From: Meandrina meandrites | Lineage: Eukaryota; Cnidaria; Anthozoa; Scleractinia; Meandrinidae | Reading direction: 5' to 3' | Assembly: GCA_963693305.1 (NCBI GenBank) | Contig: OY855908.1 | Location: 30,999,305 to 31,063,304 of the forward strand | Length of the DNA stretch: 64,000 nucleotides | The notes under the pieces: generated by a model | Database searches by the model: none | Told to the model about the DNA's origin: nothing | Seen by the model: only the letters and a program-made list of their open reading frames with translations | Position numbers and translations under genes: made by a program | Part shown: piece by piece, positions 24,501 through 34,488 of the stretch | Numbering within the stretch: position 1 is the first letter of the stretch | Layout of the letters: each line of letters begins with the position of its first letter

Positions 24501-25044
24501 CGCATTACTCACCTGAATCAGCCATTTTCTCAAGTTTCTCCACAAGGGTGTCACACGACTTTTCGATCAACGGCACCATCAACTTCATCTTCCCCGCGCT
24601 GAATGTTGGCGTCAGTATGTTGCGGATTCGCTTCCAGTTATCACCTTGTGAGTGAACGACGTTTTTGTTTAACGGAGCATCCGGAAATTGGAAAAAGAAA
24701 CGATTGCGAAAGTTTGGAAAATTCTTGATCAGTATTTGCTTTAATAACTCCGGATCCGCAACGACGAGCGACGGTCGACCTCCAAGACAGACGGCAAACA
24801 CTTTGCCGTATTTTTTGAGATAGTCGAGGTACATGAGATGTGTTCCATTGTATTTTCTTGCTTCAAGAAAGTTTCCTAGGAATGGAATAGATTTGGGACC
24901 AGGGACGTTGAGTTTCTTGAGGTCTGCGAAGCCGCGCGTTCCGCACCAGTAAAGAAAAAACACTACGAGGAGCAAAAGCGACGCGATGACAGCAGGATAA
25001 GCGAGGGATTCCAAAGACAACATCTTCTGAACCAATTCTATCAA
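21544..25044 (-). pseudogene. Cytochrome P450 pseudogene, CYP3 clan (gene D)
   Basis: Exon 1 (25044-24513) is open and has the anchor, hinge and WKRIR, but the two start codons seen in gene E (ATG ATG) read TTG ATA here; the next in-frame ATG is at 25023. The intron 24512-22454 keeps a good donor (GTGAGTAA) and an acceptor with a strong pyrimidine tract. Exon 2 (22453-21544) keeps the I-helix AGYETSS but is broken three ways: about 20 codons around the ExxR K-helix are missing after QNIE; a TAG replaces the Glu codon before KFDPERF (near 21786); and about 20 bases are lost at about 21706, removing the haem-binding Cys and shifting the frame. The last residues again match (KYKF, SPETQVPL). No functional P450 can be made. 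Confidence 0.92.
23243..23433. mobile_element. MITE with TTA target duplication (PIF/Harbinger-like)
   Basis: Ends GGGCGCGTTCGTTTGGGA and its exact complement, with TTA on both sides (23240-23242, 23434-23436). A 3-bp TTA duplication is typical of PIF/Harbinger elements, so the superfamily is inferred. The core is 191 bp with further internal inverted words (CCGGAATA). It sits inside the intron of P450 pseudogene D. Confidence 0.8.
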
Positions 25045-25174
25045 TGTTCTGCTTCAACTTGGTACTAACTGAAATTCCTGAAGCGATCCCAGAGTGAAAC
25101 TGAAATGAGAAAATTCAATTTCGTGGGTGCTTTCTTACGAAAATCGAAGCTTATCTACAGTTTAAGCTTATTTA

Positions 25175-25582
25175 GGCCCAGTTCAGACGTCGTGCTTCTG
25201 CCGTGCCGAACTTAATTGTAATAGGCTCTGTAGGTTCGACTGTAGCACGCGTACGGCACAAACACGACTCTGATCCAGACGTCGTGCCAAATTCAGGACT
25301 TACTGAAGTCACGTAACAATTATTCAGCGTTGATAAAAAAAATTTACCGCCGTCAAAATACATTTAATATAATTTACGAATTTTGTTTGGCACGGCAGAA
25401 GCGCGACGTTTGAAACACTGCCGTGCCAGAGTCGTGTAGCACGGCAGAGCTTGTCAAACTTAATTGCTTTGCCGAACTTAATTTTAAGTTTGATTCAGAC
25501 GCCGTACTTCTGCCGTGCTTTTGTCGAACTTAATTCCTGAATTTAGTTCGGCACGGCAGAAGCACGACGTCTGAACTGGGCC
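25175..25582. mobile_element. MITE with long inverted ends and TTA duplication
   Basis: About 38 bp of perfect inverted end, beginning GGCCCAGTTCAGACGTCGTG, with TTA at 25172-25174 and 25583-25585. The element is 408 bp, carries further internal copies of the GCACGGCAG word in both orientations, and has no transposase. It lies 130 bp above the old start of P450 pseudogene D, where the other paralogues have their leader intron and promoter. Confidence 0.85.
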
Positions 25583-25602
25583 TTAGTTCATTGACATAAA
25601 CT

Positions 25603-26037
25603 ATGGCTTAAAAAACCGTTCAAAATTAAATCCTGGATTTCCCATACCGGAAATTCAATAAACGGGGTCCGGTAATGAATTGACGGGGTCTGAACTGTAC
25701 CAGGGTCGGGTATTCATTATCGAGGTCGGGTTTCAATTATCGGGGTCTGGTTTTAATTATCGGGGTCTGGTTTTTTAATGCCGGGGTCTGGTTTTCTAAT
25801 ACTTAAGTCGGGCATCACTTCTATTTTCGACATCCTGAATACTATGAATTTCCGATGCCCAAGTTTTCGTACCCTTTGGACCGAAATTTAGTGCAGAGGT
25901 CTGAAATTCTCAGCTGCTGAGCGGGGCGGGGAGGGGAGGGGAGGGGAGGGGAGGAGAGGGGAGGGGAGGGGAGGAGAGGGGAGGGGAGGGGAGGAGAGGG
26001 GAGGGAGTGACAGGGTACATTTATGCTAGCAAGTTTA
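25603..26037 (+). repeat. Dispersed repeat, plus copy, with GGGGTC minisatellite
   Basis: Starts TATGGCTTAAAAAACCGTTC and runs through repeated units of the type ATTATCGGGGTCTGGTTTTT, then CAGCTGCTGAGCGGGGCGGG, a GGGGA array and TGCTAGCAAGTTTAT. The same order occurs inverted at 57081-57478. No protein frame is present. Confidence 0.85.
25921..26006. repeat. (GGGGA)n G-rich array
   Basis: Repeated GGGGAGGGGA and GGAGAGGGGA units, G-rich on the plus strand and able in principle to form G-quadruplexes. Part of the dispersed repeat 25603-26037. Confidence 0.9.
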
Positions 26038-26728
26038 TGCCTCATGTGATACTATTTTAAGTTTATTTTTTATCTTACTTCAGTATTCATTTATTTATTA
26101 TATTTTGAACGTATCACTGCGTCCTTCAGTTAACATTGTCACAATTGTGCTATTAATGATAAACAAAACATATTATTCAAGAGCTTTCCACCATTGTATG
26201 TTGTTTTTTTTTTGTATTTTTAAGACTTTATTAAACACAAGACATAGTTACATTGGTAGAAAAGAAAAAAGAATTTATATATACAAAAAGGTGATATTTT
26301 TACAAAGAAAAACGGCCTTAACTTACAAACTAATGACGAAATATGAATACAAGTAAACACAAATGAAATAACAGTCAATAAACGACACTAAAAAGGAGAT
26401 AAGTGACGAAATCTAGTAACATAAGTCACGAATCTAGTTTTAAAATATTTATATTTAAACACAAATTAAATAACAGTCAGTAAACGAACTAAAAAAAAAC
26501 ATGAGTCACGAATCTAGTAACCAGGGTAACAAGGCTATAAAGATATATCAGATTTAAAAAGTACAGAATTTCGAAAGACAGAAACAGAACGGTGACCTAA
26601 ACGTATCCTATAATTTTGTTCCATTTCGCAAGGTGCACCAGCAACTTATTTTTGTTTGCAGCAATAGCCTTTTCTCCTTAAATGACATGTTTTACACGAG
26701 TCTTAGTGACAACAATGGGGTGACAGGC
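26038..26728. other. Spacer, possible 3' part of the retroelement
   Basis: AT-rich, with a repeated ACAAATTAAATAACAGTCA / AAATGAAATAACAGTCAATA pair at about 26360-26490, which indicates a small tandem duplication. No gene. Confidence 0.4.
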
Positions 26729-27444
26729 CTACACAACTCTTATCCACGTGTAATAGCCATATAAGAGTTTGTCTCGAACGAGTGTATCTTTTAGGGATCT
26801 GCCCCTTTTGCGCGAAACAATCGGGGGATCCTTGAATATTTCGTTAAGTCGTGGTTGCTGTTGGACTAAATGCCACTTTTGCATGAGTATATCTTTTAAG
26901 TTAGGCACCGTTGGACGGTATTGTGTAACGAAATGCAGGATTCGCGTGTTTTCTTTGCATTTCTTTTGAAGGGCAAGTTTTCTGTCTTCATACTTTATCT
27001 CTGAGTGGAATGCCGAAAACAGAGTTTCTGGGTATCCTCTTTTCATAAGATGTGCTTTGAATTGTGAGATTTGAGCTTTAAATTCTGTATTTGAGTTGTT
27101 TGCTCGGAGAAGTCTGATTGCTTCGCCTTTAATGAAGCTCTTTTATTGACCCCTGGTGGGTGGCAATTGGAGAAATGCGTGTACTGAAATGTTTCAGTAG
27201 GTTTGAAATGCGTTCTTATGTCTAATATAGACTCATTTGCGAATCGTTCGCCTTTGAAAACGTTTGTGTCTACACTGATAGCATAAAATTCGACATTCAT
27301 AAAATTCGGTGTTAAATTTTTTTGCTTAGAGTAAAAGATGGTTTGCTTTGCTATGATCAATAGGTGATTGACTAACTTGAAATTATCACTTTTTTCAAAA
27401 CTACCTAACATAATTTGTAATTTATTCAAGTTAGTAAGTGACAC
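26729..27444 (-). pseudogene. Penelope-like retroelement remnant (reverse transcriptase C-terminal part)
   Basis: The minus-strand frame from 27444 carries THFKPTETFQYTHFSNCHPP, then shifts by one base near 27150 and continues in the frame that ends at 26729 with LMKRGYPETL, LPFVTQYRP-like (here LHFVTQYRP), RLNEIFKDPPI and GRSLKDTLVR. This order matches the end of the reverse transcriptase of Penelope-like elements, which use it to copy their RNA into the genome. The catalytic part is missing on the left, and the GIY-YIG endonuclease that normally follows is absent. With one visible frameshift it is a fairly young truncated copy. A short related piece lies at 34379-34446. Confidence 0.65.
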
Positions 27445-27480
27445 CTGCGTACTACCTTAGTTGTATAAAAATAGCTTAGC

Positions 27481-27516
27481 GGAGGGGGGTGTGGGGGGGG
27501 GGGGTGGGGGGGTGGT
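27481..27516. repeat. G-rich low-complexity tract
   Basis: Runs of G broken by single T; a possible G-quadruplex former. Confidence 0.8.
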
Positions 27517-29124
27517 CAAACTGTTTTTTAAGAGGAATAGTTGATTTTACATTGAACGATATTAAGCTTACTCAAGGCATGCATCTGCCTCACACGCATT
27601 TTTTTTTATTTCGGCTCAGCTTGTAAAGAAGTTTGTCATGGGTAAAACGTTATTCTCAATTACTGACCTATTCATAGAAAACGGCACGTTTTTATGGTAA
27701 GATGTTGTATAATATTTTATTCACGAAAATCGAAAAAAATTACACTTAGTCAGTACTGTCCCTTAGTTACTTCTGCTTAAATCTTAATCGTATCATCCTC
27801 AATTTTATTTTACAGTTAATTCTGTAGCTTTAAAAGTTTGTAATATCTCACTTATTCGTCATGGTTCTATCATCTATTATTTTTTTTAACAAGTAACTTT
27901 AACTTTGATTTATTTACTCCAGTAACAGTATTCGTCTCCCTTTTTCGTTTTCTATTCCCAGAGACGTTAGAACTTTTCAAAACTTATTAAGCTGGCAAGG
28001 TTGTTAACGGTTGCGAAACAATAATTTTAACTAGTTATACAAAATCATCCTTGTATCTAGGCGTGATATTTGGCTCGATAGAAATAAACGAAATTTATCT
28101 TTATCTTTCAACAACTGAAATTAATCGGAAAATGGACATTCCATTCATCTAATTTTCTGGGCGGACGCTGGCCTCGGGAGTTGGATTGGCAACGAGTACT
28201 ATCTCAAAGTAGGTATTTCCCACCTTTTTTTCACAATAAACATACTGGTATAAGAACTAGTTGCCTAAGTTTAACTTTCGAGACAAACGGCTGCCGAGAC
28301 TCGTGCTACACTGATCTATTCAGTAATGTACTATAAACCGAGAAGCCTACTGGCATATACCTCCTTTTTACTCTGCTTTTAAAATGTCCTTCAAGAGGCG
28401 GAATCATGAAAAGTCTTATGATGGTTTTTTTGTGTATACTGTTTTAGAATTGTAAGGGTGCAGTTACTGGAAAACACTTTAACTGAAGTAAACCTTTGAA
28501 CAACAGTAGTAAGGAGCAAATTCCTTTTCCAATACTATTGAACGGTTTCAAGTTTTAGGCCATTTTTCAACTCTACCTTTGTCAATCTTACTATTTTTTA
28601 TTACTATAGCAATGCTTTTTAGCATCGTCAAATCATGACAGGTAAATCGCAAATGAGTTAATGATATACTGTTATGGGTTACTAATTTATGTTTCCTAAT
28701 ATTTTGTTTTGATCAGTTGTTAATATTTCCAACACATTCATTAATTCATTGCAAGTGGCGCTAAACCTTGTTGGTGACACTGCCCCTTTTACGTTTTCTT
28801 ATTGTGTTATCTAGGATATTAGGGAGCTTAAGCAAACTACGGCGGCATAGTGAACGAGAATGTCACCAAACAAAAGGCTTAATGAGCATAGCAGTAGGAA
28901 CAAATGTGCGTTTTGAATCTTGTTACATTTCTTGGCTCACTGTTCTCTTTCGAACAACAACGTTTAATTACCTAAATCTTGGTATTTTGGAGAACGTGAA
29001 CAAAGACTTCTAAATGTTCCAATTTCTGTTTGGGGTTGAGTGCTCTCTTTACATATTCAGATTGAGGTACTTCCAGAATCGATAGATGCACCGAAAGCGT
29101 CTGGAAAATTGCGAGATCCTCTAG
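27517..29124. other. Spacer, no gene seen
   Basis: 1.6 kb of AT-rich DNA without a supported frame, RNA or element. Confidence 0.45.
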
Positions 29125-29160
29125 TTATTTATTTAGGCGATGTCCTTGGCAGAAAACACC

Positions 29161-32099
29161 TTACGTAGCATTGTTGTGCCGTAATATTATTTCCCTAGCG
29201 CTAATGTAAAGTGAAATCCCGTGATTAGTATCTTGTGCCAGGGGATCTACTTCCTGAAGCTCACGCAGGCAAAGATCAGTCAGCTGCACTCTATTTACTG
29301 GCACCACAACCTGATTACCTTCTTCAATATCTGCTTCTGGGACGTCTGGCTCTTCCACCCCGTACTCGTCTGGTACAATCGCATCATGCTCAAAGAATTC
29401 CTTCACAGCTGTATATTCCGAGCCAAACAGTTGCAGCATCCCCAGAATATACAACTGGTTTGGAGTTTTCTGCCCCTCAGTGGACAACTTGTGGTTATTC
29501 CAAGCTCCCCTGAACTTATCCAAGTTACGGTTAATTCTTGGAATGAACACAAGATGTAGAGCCAATAAATCATAGTCGTTATTTGGATCCAGTAAATTGT
29601 TCCTTTCGAGGAAATAAAAGAGACGGCGAAAGTACTCTGTTACCATTTTACGCATGTCCCTCCACAATCGTTCAATTCGTTGGTTGTGCACCGAGCTTCC
29701 TTGTATAATACTTCCACGCCCCTCACCTCGCTTTTCCAACATGAGTCTAGCCACCTCTGTGTTTTCTCCCCCCTTGTCAGTTCTCACTCTGGATGGCCAG
29801 CAGTACTCATCTGTAGCTTGAAGGAACAAATTGGCTACAGTTCCTGCTCTGTTGTTATCCGAGCAACGTAAAAACACTGCTAGCCTGGAAAAGCCATCAA
29901 TGCCACCATGTACAACCAACCTCCACCTAGACGAAGGAAAAACGTGTTTACAGGAACCCTTTTAAACTCATTGGTTAATAGTAATAAAAAGCTTACCTTA
30001 TCAGTTTATGATTTCCATCCAAATGCCAAAGACTGTTTGGACCTAAAAGATTAAAAAGGCAACAACGCTCAATCGTTGAATTAAGTCGAATCAAATCTAT
30101 ACTTTGACAGAGAACAATTAGAGTGATTTTACCGTTCCCGTGAAACATTGACTTGAATAGTATACACTTATTCTATTAAATGTCAGTTATTGTTTGATTG
30201 GGTTAACTGCTCCCATTGCTATATGGCCTTCTTTTCGTTTCATCATGCTTATAGACAAATCTTACACTGTAAAGGCGAAACATGTTCGTCAAGGACAGGC
30301 ACTTCAGGAAAACTTTGGTTACATGAGCTTTGTGCCTAACTTAGATTTCGATCAAACAATAATTTGACTTTTAAAAAATATTTTAACTATTGTAATAATT
30401 TTGATAATATTTAAAAAAAAATGATTGTCTTATCGATATCTTACCTGGCACTTTGTAATTCACTCTCGGAGTAATTTCACTCCATCTTATCCTGGCACCA
30501 ATTGGATCCAGATGAATAAGAGCATCTGCTATATCTGTTCTAGACGCGTACAGAGATCTCGCTGCGAGTTCACCTTCTATCATAATAATTCCGGAATCCG
30601 GAGCTCTCTCTTTTATTTCAGCTACGATTCCCAGCAACTCTGCCACCTCGACTGATCTCCTTTCCCTGTGACGTCTTCTTTCCATGCCGAAATGTACTCT
30701 TCTTCTCCAAATTGTGGAAATTGAAACACCTAAGAGTGGATATCATGCCACCTTTTTAATCAAACTAACCCAACTACTTTCATTTTTTATATTAGTTAAA
30801 GGGGTCAATTCATTGTGGGTAATAGCTTTACAGTTCTGATAATTAAGAGCTATAAGCTTCAATTTGATAAAATGATGATGCACGGTATACACTTTCACAC
30901 AATTTGGGGTAAACATTTTTGTCTTTTAAAGGTAATTCTGTTGATTAGTGAGTACAACTTCAAAATCTGGCATATTTTTCACAAAAACCTACAAGACCTC
31001 TTGTGGCACTGCCCCTCTAAGCTGCTTTTTACTATGTTCGTCCGTGAAATTGCCTTAAATCAAGTCACTTAGCCCCTCTGTTCCCTATAGTACAGCGATT
31101 AATCGGCAATAAAGGTCGAGAGTTAAAAAGCAGTGAATTGAGTTTTCGTCATCGGCTTTAACTATTATTCTCATTCACTGATATATTGCATCTATTAATC
31201 TATGCAGAAGGAAAGAAGACCTCAACAATTACACACTTCAGTTTGTTATTTTGGATGTCTACTTTTTGGATGTAGGCTAACCTTTTTTATTTTTTTTTAG
31301 TATTTGAGGCCGAAAACGTTCTTAATTTGCATGTTCTAAGTCTAAGCTGGGACAAAGGGTATTATGCCATAATAAAAGAACTTTGCTGATGCTTAAAGGT
31401 ATTTCCTATCAAGCATTGAGTTATTTGTGCTGTTGGACCACAATTTTGCATTTATTATGCTGCTCTTCTAACAAGACATTAAATCCTATTAAATGGGCAA
31501 ACTAAGGAACTTCTCTGACTCTCAGCCTGAGTCCAGCCTGGGGTATGTTCTCAGCATGCTCTCAACCTTGTGGTAAATCTCAGCCTCAACGTTCTTATAG
31601 AAAAGGTTCTTTTAAAATAAAATAAGTGTGCTGTTTTAGTGTTTAGCTGTTAAGTATGTCTAATCTGGCTTACCGAGGGATTTCGCTATATCAATCCAAG
31701 ATATGCCGTAACGGCGCATAACCTCTAGTTGTTCTTTCGTGATGATGTATGAGGGCCTCCCAATTGTCCCTGTCGCCGTCAACGGTGCGCGGTAACGCAA
31801 CTCGTCGATAAGAAAAGGAACCAGACAACTATATCGATCTATCAACGTTCCTATCATCCTCTCTAGCGTTGCAAAGTTGTTTAGAAGAGCTGAAAGTACT
31901 TCTTCAGTACACGGTTTGGTTGTAATTAAATCCCACTGAATCCTCTTGTTAGTCAAAACTGCAGCTTCAAGCTTTCTCCATAGGCACGTCAGCCGTTCTG
32001 TGGATACGTTAGGGCTTTCTATTGCTTCTTTTGCCATTAAATATAAGCCTTGAAGGTCATTCACAAACTCTTCCATTCTTTCGGGATCAATACTTTCAA
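29161..32099 (-). CDS. Integrase-core (DDE) gene, intron-containing, 5' end not found
   Basis: Four exons join in phase: 32099-31674, 30729-30445, 30042-29997 and 29926-29161 (about 507 codons). The first part is helical and ends with GRPSYIITKEQL and an HTH-like ISWIDIAKSLG / STIWRRR. The catalytic core has Asp in HLDGNH, Asp in RTDKGGEN and Glu in HNQRIERLW, so the DDE triad is intact; HGGIDGFSR and WNNHKLSTEG are further family marks. This family recurs in fish and cnidarian genomes; it resembles bacterial IS3-type or Ginger-like integrases and is either a transposase or a domesticated one. The first exon shown begins with an acceptor, so a start exon lies upstream (a GTAAGT donor stands near 32350). 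AATAAA occurs on the minus strand near 29125. No inverted ends were found for it. Confidence 0.8.
31520..31610. repeat. Short dispersed repeat, second copy
   Basis: Shares AAATCTCAGCCTCAACGTTC and neighbouring words with 20408-20510. It lies in the first resolved intron of the integrase gene. Confidence 0.45.
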
Positions 32100-32380
32100 C
32101 TGTTAATAAAACAAAACGAAACAAAAAAGAGAGACCTTGGAGATTGGAGACTAGTTTCTGTCGGCTAACATATCAGCGGTAGGTAGCCGGTCCTGGGACC
32201 AGAACTGAGCGCATGCTTTGACTTGCATTGAAACTCTCCTAAGGGAAATAGTTGCCCGCAGATATTCGATGTTCTTAAAACCGTGACGTGACGTGACGCA
32301 GCTCCCTCGACAATGTTTTTTAAACCTCACGCGTTTCGCTAAAAGTCGCACTTACCCCGAACGCTTACCGTATATATTAA

Positions 32381-32720
32381 AGGGACACTGTCACGGACAT
32401 TTTTTGGCTAAATTAGTAAAGTGGCACCAAAATTACGATCAATTACTTTTAACCATGCAGGAAATTCTCCGAGAATGTAAAGGGAAGGAAATTGTTTAAA
32501 GAGGAGGGTGACCGTAAATAGTTTTAATCAATTTTTCCAAACCACAAAGACAGAACTTGAAAAAGTCAGGCTGACTCTTTCAAGTTGATATCACACTGGT
32601 ACACTGATATAGTAATTTTAAGAAAACTTGACGACTGTTAATAGGTTTTCAATGTTATAAACACGTTTTTGGGCTGTTGAATTTTTGGGCTGTTGAAGTT
32701 ATGCTCGTGACATTGTCCCT
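32381..32720. mobile_element. MITE with TTAA target duplication
   Basis: Left end AGGGACACTGTCACGG and right end, on the other strand, AGGGACAATGTCACGAG, with TTAA directly outside (32377-32380, 32721-32724). TTAA duplications are made by piggyBac and Kolobok elements; the ends are not enough to choose between them. It is 340 bp without a transposase and sits over the expected 5' region of the integrase gene. Confidence 0.75.
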
Positions 32721-32730
32721 TTAAATAGAG

Positions 32731-32786
32731 TTCTTCTTCTTCTTCTTCTTCTTCTTCTTCTTCTTCTTCTTCTTCTTCTTCTTCTT

Positions 32787-32848
<62 letters not shown>

Positions 32849-32859
32849 TATTATTATTA
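32731..32859. repeat. (TTC)n followed by (TTA)n microsatellite
   Basis: About 28 TTC units, then about 14 TTA units, directly to the right of the TTAA element. Confidence 0.95.
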
Positions 32860-33044
32860 ACAAACGTCATCATTGATCAAGATATTGAACCTTCACTGCG
32901 CTCACCTCCTTCCCAGAGACATGGTTTGTAGTTCTCAATTATTTTGTAAACACTGTTCAGGGGGTCTAACCATATAAGGGGTTCGCGAATGGCTATTGAA
33001 TTCTAGACTTTGCGACCCAGAGTGGGTGCCTGGCCGGGAGTAAG

Positions 33045-33215
33045 TGACAAATCACCGGCATCACCTACCGAATATCAAACAACTACCTCCTACACAAGCC
33101 ACCAAACAACTAATGCATACTGTAAATTATCATGATTGTATTCAACTGACGCAGTTCATTTTGACATTCTTTGATTTGCATAAGAATTTTCTACAAAATC
33201 AGCTATTTTTCCCCA
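33045..33215 (+). repeat. Dispersed repeat, plus copy
   Basis: Partner of 13375-13555; see there for the shared words. The match is best from the CCTACCGAATATCAAACAAC stretch onward. Confidence 0.45.
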
Positions 33216-34378
33216 ACGCGGTTCCAAACAGCGGGATCGACTCGAACTGCTTTTAAAGTTTTGCATGATTGAAGTGTATTATTCTTGGTTGAGGTTGTTT
33301 TGTGCTTCTGCAATATTATTAGTATATATGGTCATTGTTTGGTCAGTGCTTAGCCACGCAAAAGAAACGGCGACTCCGCGACGGCTTGACGAAAACATAG
33401 AGATCGAGATGCCCTAATAATAAAGTGTTACCAGTCATGCAAGACGCGGATTTTTGCGTATGACCATTCTCCATCGATCAGATTCGAGTAACATTATGGT
33501 TAGGCAATACCAGGTACTCTACCTGAATTTGCTTGAAACATGATGATCCAAATGGTCCAAGAAGCCAAACCAAAGACAGGGAAGCGAGCCATTCTATCGG
33601 GTTATCTAACATTCACCATCGGCAAGGCAAGACGATTCTCAAAGTTTGCCAAGTTTCGATTCTTTTCTGGTCCGTAACGGGAATACAATGGCGTCTAGCG
33701 GCAGCCAATCAATTTTGCGTTTGCTTCCTTGCCCAGTTCCCGCATATGCAAAGTATAGTGTTCGATAGCTCAATCCAACCTAAGTACTTTCTTACCAAAC
33801 ATAACGCTGAAATATCAACAGGAATGGTGCCGATTGGAGTTATGTTTTCTATTAGCAAATCTGCTTGCAAGCACCATAAATGTCTGTTGGGCAGTGATTA
33901 TGATTTATTGTCGAGTTTTATTTTCGTGTCAGGTCCCTTGGGACTGATTAAATTGACTAAATACTTGTTAATGATCAGCCTCTTATCACACACAGCATGA
34001 TGCATGTAAATAATTTTATATCATGAAATTCCATTTTTCCTAGCAAATAAATTCAACGAGTTTTTATGAAAAGTGACAGCTTAAAAAGAAACCGCTTAGG
34101 AACACAATCCCAACACTCCACCCATAAACTGAATTCGTCTGCGAGAAACCGATCGCACAGATCATCGCACAGCCGGTCAATGATCATGAAATCGACTCAT
34201 TTGCATTTAAATCGATCGTCAATGACGATGCGAAGAATATATTATTATCAAATTCTAGCTGCGATCAAGTCGATACGAAAATTCCCGAAAGTTTTCTCAC
34301 TAGTCATCGTCCCTATATTACAAACCATTTGTATCAACAACTTTTCTTTTACCAGCCGTCCACTTCCTTGGAAGAAAG

Positions 34379-34446
34379 CATGCGAACACATTGCAAATCT
34401 ACAGAAGCATTTCAATACACGGATATCTTTTCGTGTCTCCAGCTTA
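34379..34446 (+). pseudogene. Short Penelope-like fragment
   Basis: The frame THCKSTEAFQYTDIFSC matches THFKPTETFQYTHFSNC of the remnant at 26729-27444. The match is only about 22 residues long, so the call is tentative. Confidence 0.4.
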
Positions 34447-34453
34447 ATCAAGC

Positions 34454-34488
34454 CATAGTTAGTAGAGGGGACTCCTCTACTAACTATG
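34454..34488. repeat. Perfect hairpin
   Basis: CATAGTTAGTAGAGG, a 5-base loop, then its exact complement. A 15-bp perfect stem. Role unknown. Confidence 0.7.

Noticed and set aside
33533..34000. Plus frame of 155 codons
   Set aside because: It begins with TTG rather than ATG, has no motif and no splice context.
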